DNA of 64,000 bases from Caprella mutica (taxonomy: Eukaryota > Arthropoda > Malacostraca > Amphipoda > Caprellidae): the NCBI GenBank assembly GCA_947561585.1, contig CANNZV010001109.1, forward strand, positions 117,785-181,784, written 5' to 3'. Positions 28,398 to 39,141 of this stretch are shown piece after piece (the stretch's first letter is position 1; every line of letters begins with the position of its first letter). Made by a program: the position numbers and the translations under genes. Under the pieces are notes generated by a model. It did no database searches. It was not told where the DNA came from and worked only from the letters and a program-made list of their open reading frames with translations.

Positions 28398-31300
28398 TGG
28401 CTTTAGATAGATCCTTTGCTGTAGATATATCCTTTGCTTAAGATAGACACTTAAATGTAGATTGATCCTATGTTGTAGAGAGATCCTTTGAAGTAGATAA
28501 ATCCTTGACTGTAGATATTTTCTTTGCTGTAGATATTTTCTTTGCTGTAGATAGATCCTTTGCTGTAGATAGATCCTTTGCTGTAGATAGATCCTTTGCT
28601 GTAGATAGATCCTTTGCTGTAGATCGATCCTTCGCTGTAAATAGATGCTTTACTGTAGATTTATCCTTTGCTGCAAAAAGATTCCTTAAGGTAGATAGAT
28701 CCATTGCTGTAGATAGATCCTATGTTGTAGATAGATCCTTTGCTGTAGATAGATCCTTTGCTGTAGAGAGATACTTTGCTGTAGATAGATCTTTTGCTGT
28801 AGTAGTTCCTTTGCTGTAGAAAGATTCTTCGCTATAAATTGATCCTTTGCTGTAGATAGATCCTTTGCTGCAAAAAGATTCCTTAAGGTAGATAGATCCA
28901 TTGCTGTAGATAGATCCTATGTTGTAGATAGATCCTTTGCTGTAGATAGATCATTTGCTGTAGATTGATCCTTCGCTGTAAATAGATCCCTTACTGTAGA
29001 TAGATCCTTTGCTGTAGATAGATCCTTTGCTGTAGATAGATACTTTGCTGTAGATAGATCTTTTTCTGTAGTAGTTCCTTTGCTGTAGAAAGATTCTTCG
29101 CTATAAATTGATCCTTTGCTGTAGATAGATCCTTTGCTGTAAATGGATATTTGGGTGTATAGAGTTCCATTACTGCCGATATATCCTTTGCTGTAGATTG
29201 ACAATTTGCTGTAAATAGATCTTCTGCTGTAGATAGATCCTTTGATGTATATAGATCAATTATTGTAGATTGATCATTTGCTGTAGATTGAACCTTTGCT
29301 GTAGATAGATCCTTCGTTGTTGATAGATCCGTTTCTGTAGATAGATTCTTTGCTGAAGATAGATTATTTTCTCTGGATAGATTCATTGCAGTAGATGTAT
29401 CCTATGCAGTAGATAGATCCTTTACTGTACATAGATCCTATGCTGTATAAATATCCTTTGCTGAAGATAGATCCTTTGCTGTAGATAAATCCTTTGCTGC
29501 AGATAGATCCCTTATTGTAGATAGATCTTTTGCTGTAGATAGCTCCTTTACTGTAAATAGATCCTTTGCTGCAGATAGATCCCTTGCTGTGGATTGATCA
29601 TACGGTGTAGATAGATCCTTTACTGTAGATAGGTCCTTTGCTGTAGATAGATCCTTTACTGTAGATAGATCCTTTGCTGTAGATGGATCCTTATATGTAG
29701 ATAGATCCTTTGCTGTAGATGAATCGTTTGTTGTAGATAGCTAATTTGCTTTAAATAGATCCTTTACTGTAGATAGATCCTTTTCTGTAGATAGATCCTT
29801 TTCTGTAGATAGATCTTTTATTGTAGATAAAACCGTTGCTGTAGATAGATCCCATACTGTAAAAAGATCCTTTGATGTAGATAGATCCTTTGCTGTAGAA
29901 AGATCCTCTGCTGTAGAAAGATCTTCTGCTGTAAATAGATCCTTTGCTGTAGATAGATCCTTTGCTGTTGACAGATCTTTCGCTGTAAAAAGATCCTTTG
30001 GTGTAGATAGATTTTTTGATGTAGATAGATCCCTTACTGTAGATAGAACACTTTGCTGTATAGATAGATCTTTTGCTGAAGATAGATCCTTTGCTGTAGG
30101 TAGATTCTTTGCTGCAGATAGATCCCTTATTGTTGATAGATCTTTTGCTGTAGATAGCTCCTTCACTGTAAATAGATTCTTTGCTGTAGACAGATCCTTT
30201 CCTGTAGATAGATCCTTTGCTGTAGATAGATTTTTTGCTGTAGATTGAACTTTTGTTGTAAATAGATCTTTTGCTATAGATTGATCCTTTGCTGTTGACA
30301 GATCCTGCGTTGTAGAAAGATCCTTTGGTGAAGACAGATTCTTTGCTGTAGATAGATCCCTTACAGAAGATAGATCACTTTGCTGTAGATAGATCCTTCG
30401 CTGAAGATAGATCCTTTGCTGTATAAAGTTCTGCTGTTGTAAATAGATATTTTGTTGTAGATAGATCATTGGCTTTAGATAGATCCTTTGCTGTAGATAG
30501 ATCCTTTGCTCAAGATATATCCTTAACTTTAGATTGATCCTATGCTGTAGAGAGATCCTTTGCAGTAGATAAATCCTTGACTGTAGATAGATCCTTTGCT
30601 GTAGATAGATCCTTTGCTGTAGATAGATCCTTTGCTGTAAATATATCCTTTGCTGTAAATAGATCCTTTGCTGTAGATAGATCCTTTGCTGTTGACAGAT
30701 CTTTTTCTGTAGATAAAACCTTTGCTGTTGATAGATCCAATACTGTAAATAGATTCTTTGCTGTAGATAGATCCTTTGCTGTAGAAAGATCCTCTGCTGT
30801 AGAAATATCTTCTGCTGTAAAAAGATCCTTCGCTGTAGATAGTTCCTTTGCTGTTGACAGATCTTTTGCTGTAGAAAGATCCTTTGGTGTAGATAGATTC
30901 TTTGCTGTAGATAGATCCCTTGTTGTAGATAGAACACTTTGCTGTAGATAGATCATTTGCTGTAGATAGATCCCTTATTGTTGATAGATTTTTTGCTATA
31001 GATAGAACTGTTGTTGTAAATATATCTTTTGCTAAAGATTGATCCTCTGCTGCTGATAGATCCTGTGCTGTAAAAAATCCTTTGGTGTAGACAGATTCTT
31101 TGCTGTAGATAGATCTCTTACTGAAGATAGATCACTTTGCTGTAGATAGATCCTTTGGTGTAGATAGATCCATTGAGGCATAAAGTTCTGCTGTTGTAAA
31201 TAGATCCTTTGTTGTAGATAGATCATTGGCTTTAGATAGATTCTTTGCTGTAGATATATCCTTTGCTTAAGATAGACACTTAAATGTAGATTGATCCTAT

Positions 31301-33940
31301 GTTGTAGAGAGATCCTTTGAAGTAGATAAATCCTTGACTGTAGATATTTTCTTTGCTGTAGATATTTTCTTTGCTGTAGATAGATCCTTTGCTGTAGATA
31401 GATCCTTTGCTGTAGATAGATCCTTTGCTGTAGATAGATCCTTTGCTGTAGATCGATCCTTCGCTGTAAATAGATGCTTTACTGTAGATTTATCCTTTGC
31501 TGCAAAAAGATTCCTTAAGGTAGATAGATCCATTGCTGTAGATAGATCCTATGTTGTAGATAGATCCTTTGCTGTAGATAGATCCTTTGCTGTAGAGAGA
31601 TACTTTGCTGTAGATAGATCTTTTGCTGTAGTAGTTCCTTTGCTGTAGAAAGATTCTTCGCTATAAATTGATCCTTTGCTGTAGATAGATCCTTTGCTGC
31701 AAAAAGATTCCTTAAGGTAGATAGATCCATTGCTGTAGATAGATCCTATGTTGTAGATAGATCCTTTGCTGTAGATAGATCATTTGCTGTAGATTGATCC
31801 TTCGCTGTAAATAGATCCCTTACTGTAGATAGATCCTTTGCTGTAGATAGATCCTTTGCTGTAGATAGATACTTTGCTGTAGATAGATCTTTTTCTGTAG
31901 TAGTTCCTTTGCTGTAGAAAGATTCTTCGCTATAAATTGATCCTTTGCTGTAGATAGATCCTTTGCTGTAGATAGATCCTTTGCTGTAAATAGATATTTG
32001 GGTGTATAGAGTTCCATTACTGCCGATATATCCTTTGCTGTAGATTGACAATTTGCTGTAAATAGATCTTCTGCTGTAGATAGATCCTTTGATGTATATA
32101 GATCAATTATTGTAGATTGATCATTTGCTGTAGATTGAACCTTTGCTGTAGATAGATCCTTCGTTGTAGATAGATCCGTTTCTGTAGATAGATTCTTTGC
32201 TGAAGATAGATTATTTTCTCTGGATAGATTCATTGCAGTAGATGTATCCTATGCAGTAGATAGATCCTTTACTGTACATAGATCCTATGCTGTATAAATA
32301 TCCTTTGCTGAAGATAGATCCTTTGCTGTAGATAAATCCTTTGCTGCAGATAGATCCCTTATTGTAGATAGATCTTTTGCTGTAGATAGCTCCTTTACTG
32401 TAAATAGATCCTTTGCTGCAGATAGATCCCTTGCTGTGGATTGATCATACGGTGTAGATAGATCCTTTACTGTAGATAGGTCCTTTGCTGTAGATAGATC
32501 CTTTACTGTAGATAGATCCTTTGCTGTAGATGGATCCTTATATGTAGATAGATCCTTTGCTGTAGATAAATCGTTTGTTGTAGATAGCTAATTTGCTTTA
32601 AATAGATCCTTTACTGTAGATAGATCCTTTTCTGTAGATAGATCCTTTTCTGTAGATAGATCTTTTATTGTAGATAAAACCGTTGCTGTAGATAGATCCC
32701 ATACTGTAAAAAGATCCTTTGATGTAGATAGATCCTTTGCTGTAGAAAGATCCTCTGCTGTAGAAAGATCTTCTGCTGTAAATAGATCCTTTGCTGTAGA
32801 TAGATACTTTGCTGTTGACAGATCTTTCGCTGTAAAAAGATCCTTTGGTGTAGATAGATTTTTTGCTGTAGATAGATCCCTTACTGTAGATAGAACACTT
32901 TGCTGTATAGATAGATCTTTTGCTGAAGATAGATCCTTTGCTGTAGATAGATTCTTTGCTGCAGATAGATCCCTTATTGTTGATAGATCTTTTGCTGTAG
33001 ATAGCTCCTTCACTGTAAATAGATTCTTTGCTGTAGACAGATCCTTTCCTGTAGATAGATCCTTTGCTGTAGATAGATTTTTTGCTGTAGATTGAACTTT
33101 TGTTGTAAATAGATCTTTTGCTATAGATTGATCCTTTGCTGTTGACAGATCCTGCGTTGTAGAAAGATCCTTTGGTGAAGACAGATTCTTTGCTGTAGAT
33201 AGATCCCTTACTGAAGATAGATCACTTTGCTGTAGATAGATCCTTCGCTGAAGATAGATCCTTTGCTGTATAAAGTTCTGCTGTTGTAAATAGATTTTTT
33301 GTTGTAGATAGATCATTGGCTTTAGATAGATCCTTTGCTGTAGATAGATCCTTTGCTCAAGATATATCCTTAACTTTAGATTGATCCTATGCTGTAGAGA
33401 GATCCTTTGCAGTAGATAAATCCTTGACTGTAGATAGATCCTTTGCTGTAGATAGATCCTTTGCTGTAGATAGATCCTTTGCTGTAAATATATCCTTTGC
33501 TGTAGATAGATCTTTTGCTGTTGACAGATCTTTTGCTGTAGATAAAACTTTTGCTGTTGATAGATCCCATACTGTAAATAGATTCTTTGCTGTAGATAGA
33601 TCCTTTGCTGTAGAAAGATCCTCTGCTGTAGAAAGATCTTCTGCTGTAAATAGATCCTTTGCTGTAGATAGTTCCTTTGCTGTTGACAGATCTTTTGCTG
33701 TAGAAAGATATTTTGGTGTAGATAGATTCTTTGCTGTAGATAGATCCCTTATTGTAGATAGAACACTTTGCTGTAGATAGATCATTTGCTGTAGATAGAT
33801 CCCTTATTGTTGATAGATTTTTTGCTGTAGATAGAACTGTTTTTGTAAATATATCTTTTGCTAAAGATTGATCCTCTGCTGTTGATAGATCCTGCGCTGT
33901 AAAAAATCCTTTGGAGTAGACAGATTCTTTGCTGTAGATA
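28391..33940 (+). repeat. 2.83-2.85 kb near-identical tandem duplication
   Basis: Copy 1 (about 28,391-31,219) is followed directly by copy 2 (about 31,220-33,940). Offsets are 2,829 bp at the left, 2,847 bp after one extra unit in copy 2 near 31,975, and 2,829 bp again after one unit is missing near 33,500. Long stretches, such as 28,468-28,900 versus 31,297-31,729, look identical or nearly so. Copy 2 loses similarity near 33,940, where a run of plain consensus units leads into the next truncated copy. Confidence 0.9.
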
Positions 33941-33959
33941 GATCCTTTGCTGTAGATAG

Positions 33960-36900
33960 ATCCTTTGCTGTAGATAGATCCTTTGCTGTAGATGGATCCT
34001 TATATGTAGATAGATCCTTTGCTGTAGATAAATCGTTTGTTGTAGATAGCTAATTTGCTTTAGATAGATCCTTTACTGTAGATAGATCCTTTTCTGTAGA
34101 TAGATCCTTTTCTGTAGATAGATCTTTTATTGTAGATAAAACCGTTGCTGTAGATAGATCCCATTCTGTAAAAAGATCCTTTGATGTAGATAGATCCTTT
34201 GCTGTAGAAAGATCCTCTGCTGTAGAAAGATCTTCTGCTGTAAATAGATCCTTTGCTGTAGATAGATCCTTTGCTGTTGACAGATCTTTCGCTGTAAAAA
34301 GATCATTTGGTGTAGATAGATTTTTTGCTGTAGATAGATCCCTTACTGTAGATAGAACACTTTGCTGTATAGATAGATCCTTTGCTGAAGATAGATCCTT
34401 TGCTGTAGATAGATTCTTTGCTGCAGATAGATCCCTTATTGTTGATAGATCTTTTGCTGTAGATAGCTCCTTTACTGTAAATAGATTCTTTGCTGTAGAC
34501 AGATCCTTTCCTGCAGATAGATCCTTTGCTGTAGATAGATTTTTTGCTGTAGATTGAACTTTTGTTGTTAATAGATCTTTTGCTGTAGATTGATCCTTTG
34601 CTGTTGACAGATCCTGCGTTGTAGAAAGATCCTTTGGTGAAGACAGATTCTTTGCTGTAGATAGATCCCTTACTGAAGATAGATCACTTTGCTGTAGATA
34701 GATCCTTCGCTGTAGATAGATCCTTTGCTGTATAAAGTTCTGCTGTTGTAAATAGATTTTTTGTTGTAGATAGATCATTGGCTTTAGATAGATCCTTTGC
34801 TGTAGATAGATCCTTTGCTCAAGATATATCCTTAACTTTAGATTGATCCTATGCTGTAGAGAGATCTTTTGCAGTAGATAAATCCTTGACTGTAGATAGA
34901 TCCTTTGCTGTAGATAGATCCTTTGCTGTAGATAGATCCTTTGCTGTAGATAGATCCTTTGCTGTAAATAGATCCTTTGCTGTAGATAGATCCTTTGCTG
35001 TTGACAGATCTTTTGCTGTAGATAAAACCTTTGCTGTTGATAGATCCAATACTGTAAATAGATTCTTTGCTGTAGATAGATCCTTTGCTGTAGAAAGATC
35101 CTCTGCTGTAGAAATATCTTCTGCTGTAAAAAGATCCTTCGCTGTAGATAGTTCCTTTGCTGTTGACAGATCTTTTGCTGTAGAAAGATCCTTTGGTGTA
35201 GATAGATTCTTTGCTGTAGATAGATCCCTTGTTGTAGATAGAACACTTTGCTGTAGATAGATCATTTGCTGTAGATAGATCCCTTATTGTTGATAGATTT
35301 TTTGCTATAGATAGAACTGTTGTTGTAAATATATCTTTTGCTAAAGATTGATCCTCTGCTGCTGATAGATCCTGTGCTGTAAAAAATCCTTTGGTGTAGA
35401 CAGATTCTTTGCTGTAGATAGATCTCTTACTGAAGATAGATCACTTTGCTGTAGATAGATCCTTTGCTGTAGATAGATCCATTGAGGCATAAAGTTCTGC
35501 TGTTGTAAATAGATCCTTTGTTGTAGATAGATCATTGGCTTTAGATAGATATTTTGATGTAGATAGATCCTTTGCTTAAGATAGATCCTTAACTGTAGAT
35601 TGATCCTTTGCTGTAGAGAGATCCTATGCAGTAGATAAACCCTTGATTGTAGATAGATCCTTTGCTGTAGATAGATCCTTTTCTGTAGATAGATCCTTTG
35701 CTGTAGATAGATCCTTTGCTGTAGATAGATTCTTTGCTGAAGATAGATTCTTTGCTGAAGATAGATTCTTTGCTGTAGATAGATTCTTTGCAGTAGATGT
35801 ATCCTATGCAGAAGAAGATCCATTACTTTACATAGATCCCATGCTGTATAAAGATCCTTTGCTGAAGATAGATCCTTTGCTGTAGATAGATCTTTTGCTG
35901 CAGATAGATCCTTTGCTGCAGATAGATCCCTCATTGTTGATAGATCTTTTGCTGTAAATAGCTCCTTCGCTGTAGATAGATCCTTTGCTGCAGATAGATC
36001 CCTCATTGTTGATAGATCATTTTCTGTAGATAGCTCCTTTGCTGTAGATAGATCCTTTGCTGTAGATAGAACTTTTGTTGTAAATAGATCTTTTGTTATA
36101 GATTGATAATTTGCTGTTGATAGATCCTTAACTGTAAATGGATCCTTTGCTGTATATAGTCCCGTTACTTTAGATAGATCATTGTCTGTAGATTGATCCT
36201 TTGCTGTAGATAGATCCCTTACTGAAGATAGATCACTTTGCTGTAGATAGATCCTTCGCTGTAGATAGATCCTTTGCTGTATAAAGTTCTGCTGTTGTAA
36301 ATAGATTTTTTGTTGTAGATAGATCATTGGCTTAAGATTGATCCTTTGCTGTAGATAGATCCTTTGCTCAAGATATATCCTTAACTTTAGATTGATCCTA
36401 TGCTGTAGAGAGATCTTTTGCAGTAGATAAATCCTTGACTGTAGATAGATCCTTTGCTGTAGATAGATCCTTTGCTGTAGATAGATCCTTTGCTGTAGAT
36501 AGATCCTTTGCTGTAAATAGATCCTTTGCTGTAGATAGATCCTTTGCTGTTGACAGATCTTTTGCTGTAGATAAAACCTTTGCTGTTGATAGATCCAATA
36601 CTGTAAATAGATTCTTTGCTGTAGATAGATCCTTTGCTGTAGAAAGATCCTCTGCTGTAGAAATATCTTCTGCTGTAAAAAGATCCTTCGCTGTAGATAG
36701 TTCCTTTGCTGTTGACAGATCTTTTGCTGTAGAAAGATCCTTTGGTGTAGATAGATTCTTTGCTGTAGATAGATCCCTTATTGTAGATAGAACACTTTGC
36801 TGTAGATAGATCATTTGCTGTAGATAGATCCCTTATTGTTGATAGATTTTTTGCTATAGATAGAACTGTTGTTGTAAATATATCTTTTGCTAAAGATTGA

Positions 36901-37760
36901 TCCTCTGCTGCTGATAGATCCTGTGCTGTAAAAAATCCTTTGGTGTAGACAAATTCTTTGCTGTAGATAGATCTCTTACTGAAGATAGATCACTTTGCTG
37001 TAGATAGATCCTTTGCTGTAGATAGATCCATTGAGGTTTAAAGTTCTGCTGTTGTAAATAGATCCTTTGTTGTAGTTAGATCATTGGCTTTAGATAGATA
37101 TTTTGATGTAGATAGATCCTTTGCTTAAGATAGATCCTTAACTGTAGATTGATCCTTTGCTGTAGAGAGATCCTATGCAGTAGATAAACCCTTGATTGTA
37201 GATAGATCCTTTGCTGTAGATAGATCCTTTTCTGTAGATAGATCCTTTGCTGTAGATAGATCCTTTGCTGTAGATAGATTCTTTGCTGAAGATAGATTCT
37301 TTGCTGTAGATAGATTCTTTGCAGTAGATGTATCCTATGCAGAAGAAGATCCATTACTTTACATAGATCCTATGCTGTATAAAGATCCTTTGCTGAAGAT
37401 AGATCCTTTGCTGTAGATAGATCTTTTGCTGCAGATAGATCCTTTGCTGCAGATAGATCCCTCATTGTTGATAGATCTTTTGCTGTAAATAGCTCCTTTG
37501 CTGTAGATAGATCCTTTGCTGCAGATAGATCCCTCATTGTTGATAGATCATTTTCTGTAGATAGCTCCTTTGCTGTAGATAGATCCTTTGCTGTAGATAG
37601 AACTTTTGTTGTAAATAGATCTTTTGTTATAGATTGATAATTTGCTGTTGATAGATCCTTAACTGTAAATGGATCCTTTGCTGTATATAGTCCCGTTACT
37701 TTAGATAGATCATTGTCTGTAGATTGATCCTTTGCTGTAGATAGATCATTTGCTGTAGAT
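33960..37760 (+). repeat. truncated third copy followed by a 1,549-bp tandem duplication
   Basis: From about 34,000 the sequence matches 29,691 onward (offset 4,309 bp) and 32,538 onward (offset 1,462 bp), so this third block of the 2.8-kb family lacks its first half. Within it, about 34,650-36,198 is repeated at 36,199-37,747 with an offset of 1,549 bp (86 units plus 1 bp). TAGATCCCTT is at 34,662 and 36,211, and the GTAGATAGATCC run begins at 34,886 and 36,435. Similarity stops just before the insert at 38,012. Confidence 0.85.
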
Positions 37761-38291
37761 AGATTATCTGCTGAACATAGATTCTTTGCTGTAGATAGAT
37801 TCTTTGTTGTAGATAGATCCTTTGCTGTAGACAGATCCTTTGCAGTAGATAGATCCTTTACTGTAGATAGATCCTTTGCTGTAGATAGATTCTTAGCTGT
37901 ACATAGATTCTTAGTTGTGGATAGATCCTTTGCTGTAGATAGATCCTTTGTAGTACATAGATTTTTTACTGTAGATAAATCCTTAGCTGTAGATAGATCT
38001 TTTATTGTAGAGCAAATTAAGTCTCAGGGTTCTTTAACAATTATTTGTATTATCTTAACTTGAAGAGACTTGGAGGTAATTGATTGAATTCTATTAAACT
38101 GACAAATGACTAAACGGTAAAAGTTTTTAGGAAGTAAATTAAACACAAGGAAGTTTTAAATGGGTGTACTTATATTAAAGTTCGAATAGTACAGAGTTCT
38201 AAGACTTACGCACAAGTCTTCAAATAACACAACACAAGTTTTAAATAAACTAGCGGTTGAGTAAACTTAAGGGTTTAAATAAACAAGGGTT

Positions 38292-38306
38292 TGAGTTGCC
38301 AACTCA
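38292..38306. repeat. short inverted repeat in the insert
   Basis: TGAGTT and AACTCA flank the trinucleotide GCC, giving a 6-bp perfect stem. It sits just left of the stronger GC-rich inverted repeats at 38,321-38,351. It is short enough to be chance. Confidence 0.5.
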
Positions 38307-38320
38307 CGAAACCCGTGGAT

Positions 38321-38345
38321 GGACAAGTCCGACCGGACTTGGTCC
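38321..38345. repeat. GC-rich hairpin-forming inverted repeat
   Basis: GGACAAGTCC (38,321-38,330) and GGACTTGGTCC (38,335-38,345) pair as a 10-bp stem with a 4-nt GACC loop and one bulged G. The inner 7 bp (CAAGTCC/GGACTTG) are perfect. This is the most GC-rich spot in an otherwise AT-rich insert. Confidence 0.8.
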
Positions 38346-38351
38346 GACCAA
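38339..38351. repeat. overlapping palindrome TTGGTC-C-GACCAA
   Basis: TTGGTC and GACCAA are perfect inverted copies around a single C. The palindrome shares bases with the hairpin at 38,321-38,345, so the two structures are mutually exclusive. A switch of this kind is seen in some structured RNAs, but I have no evidence of function here. Confidence 0.7.
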
Positions 38352-38717
38352 CCAGTCTTCAAGAGACCATCGCGAACTATGAACACCTTAGTTAGGTGCC
38401 AATGGTATTTAAAGGGTGAACTGGTGAGTCCAACCTTCCAGTGAGTGAATAGACTTCTGTTAAGGTACTGATAGTACTTTTCAAAGATGTTTTTCTACTC
38501 ACTGCAGATAGAAATAACACACAATGCATTATTCAAATTTAACACGCTAGTGGTAATGGCTTTCTATAAGATTAACATATAGATCGATCAGATTTACTAA
38601 TAGTTCATTTTAGTGAAACCTGATTTGCTAATAAACATCCAAATTTGAGCATACTATTTCAGTGTCCTGTTTAACCTATACATGATCAGAAATGTTACAA
38701 GTTCCTAACTATTAATT

Positions 38718-38748
38718 AAGTATTTCAATTAGAATAATTGAAATACTT
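38718..38748. repeat. 13-bp perfect inverted repeat, 5-nt loop
   Basis: AAGTATTTCAATT (38,718-38,730) and AATTGAAATACTT (38,736-38,748) are perfect reverse complements around AGAAT. Part of the arm recurs as TTAATTAAGTATT near 38,767. The AT-rich composition limits stability. As a terminator it lacks the usual context, and the window is eukaryotic-like, so I call it only an inverted repeat. Confidence 0.85.
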
Positions 38749-38864
38749 GCTTAATTCCTTTTAAATTAATTAAGTATTAGTTTCAATTCTATCTATAGAA
38801 AAAGAACTCAATATTCTAAGTTGTATAACTGATTTACAAAGTTCATGAAGTTATATAACTTAGT

Positions 38865-38931
38865 ACAAATTATAAAGTTATATTCTGAGTTACAAGTTAT
38901 AAAGTTATGTTCTGAAATTACAAGTTATATT
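38865..38931 (+). repeat. 27-28 bp tandem repeat, about 2.4 copies
   Basis: Units start with ACAAATTATAAAG at 38,865 and ACAAGTTATAAAG at 38,892, with a partial unit ACAAGTTATATT at 38,920. Each full unit carries GTTATRTTCTGA. This repeat is unrelated to the 18-bp satellite and lies in the right half of the insert. Confidence 0.85.
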
Positions 38932-39115
38932 AGCGGCTTACATCAAAGCTATTCGTTTATAATTATATTCGAGCTCCTAGCGAGAATAACATGACCATAA
39001 ATTTAAATAGCATTTCCTTCTAATGAACAGTGTACAAGATTAAAAAGATTATGTCTGATTAAATGATTATCAAATTATAGAAATTGAAAGATTAAGTAAA
39101 GATACAAGTTCAGCG

Positions 39116-39141
39116 TATTAACAATCTTTCTATTGTTAATA
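39116..39141. repeat. 10-bp hairpin exactly at the insert/array junction
   Basis: TATTAACAAT (39,116-39,125) and ATTGTTAATA (39,132-39,141) are perfect reverse complements around CTTTCT. The satellite resumes with the next base. A hairpin next to the 3' end recalls Helitrons, but the CTRR end expected after it is absent (GCTG follows). Alternatively the right arm (ATCTTTCTATTGTTAATA) may be a decayed satellite unit. Confidence 0.8.

Larger units (their letters stand above)
1..38011 (+). repeat. 18-bp satellite array, left arm
   Basis: The whole stretch is a head-to-tail array of the unit GATCCTTTGCTGTAGATA or close variants, always in the same orientation. Frequent variant positions are CTTT/CTTC/CATT before the GCTG, GCTG/ACTG/GCAG/GTTG/GCCG, and GATA/AATA/GAAA at the end of the unit. 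Most units are 18 bp. A common 19-bp form carries an extra A or C (GATCACTTTGCTG, GATCCCTTTGCTG), and a TAAA-rich form is 8 bp longer. Variants recur in fixed order over kilobases, which is higher-order repeat organisation. The arm runs off the left edge and ends at the non-repetitive insert. No gene is seen in it. Open frames here follow from the unit length and lack of stops, not from coding selection. Confidence 0.97.
38012..39141. other. AT-rich non-repetitive interruption of the array
   Basis: The 18-bp periodicity stops after TTTATTGTAGA at 38,011 and resumes at about 39,142 with GCTGTAGATATATC. Between them is about 1.13 kb of AT-rich sequence with no substantial open frame and no gene I recognise. 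It holds inverted repeats (38,321-38,345; 38,339-38,351; 38,718-38,748; 39,116-39,141), a small tandem repeat (38,865-38,931) and a 10-bp direct repeat TTAAATAAAC (38,241 and 38,275). I see no clear target-site duplication, long terminal inverted repeats, poly-A tail or transposase or reverse-transcriptase remnant. The motif TTAACAAT lies 22 bp inside the left end, and its reverse complement lies at the right end, only 8 bp long. It could be an old non-autonomous element, ordinary unique DNA captured between array blocks, or a relic of a pre-array sequence. Confidence 0.9.

Noticed and set aside
29741..30937. 398-codon minus-strand open frame (and its copy at 34,050-35,246) as a repeat protein gene
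   Set aside because: The unit has no stop in any minus-strand frame. The peptide changes from YLQQRI to STAKDL repeats mid-way through 19-bp units, there is no non-repetitive domain, and frames are not conserved between sister blocks.
30577..30951. Plus-strand SFAVDR-repeat open frames (124 codons, also at 34,886 and 36,435)
   Set aside because: This is the one stop-free plus frame of the consensus. Each open stretch starts at the CCTTGACTG variant and ends at a frame-changing unit, and it is antisense to equally open minus frames.
38718..38748. Rho-independent terminator
   Set aside because: The stem is AT-rich, has no T-run following it and no gene next to it, and the window looks eukaryotic.
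38012..39141. Helitron, LTR element or tRNA-derived SINE
   Set aside because: There is no CTRR 3' end after the hairpin, no long terminal repeats, no A/B box pair at proper spacing, no poly-A tail and no coding remnant. The island stays unclassified.
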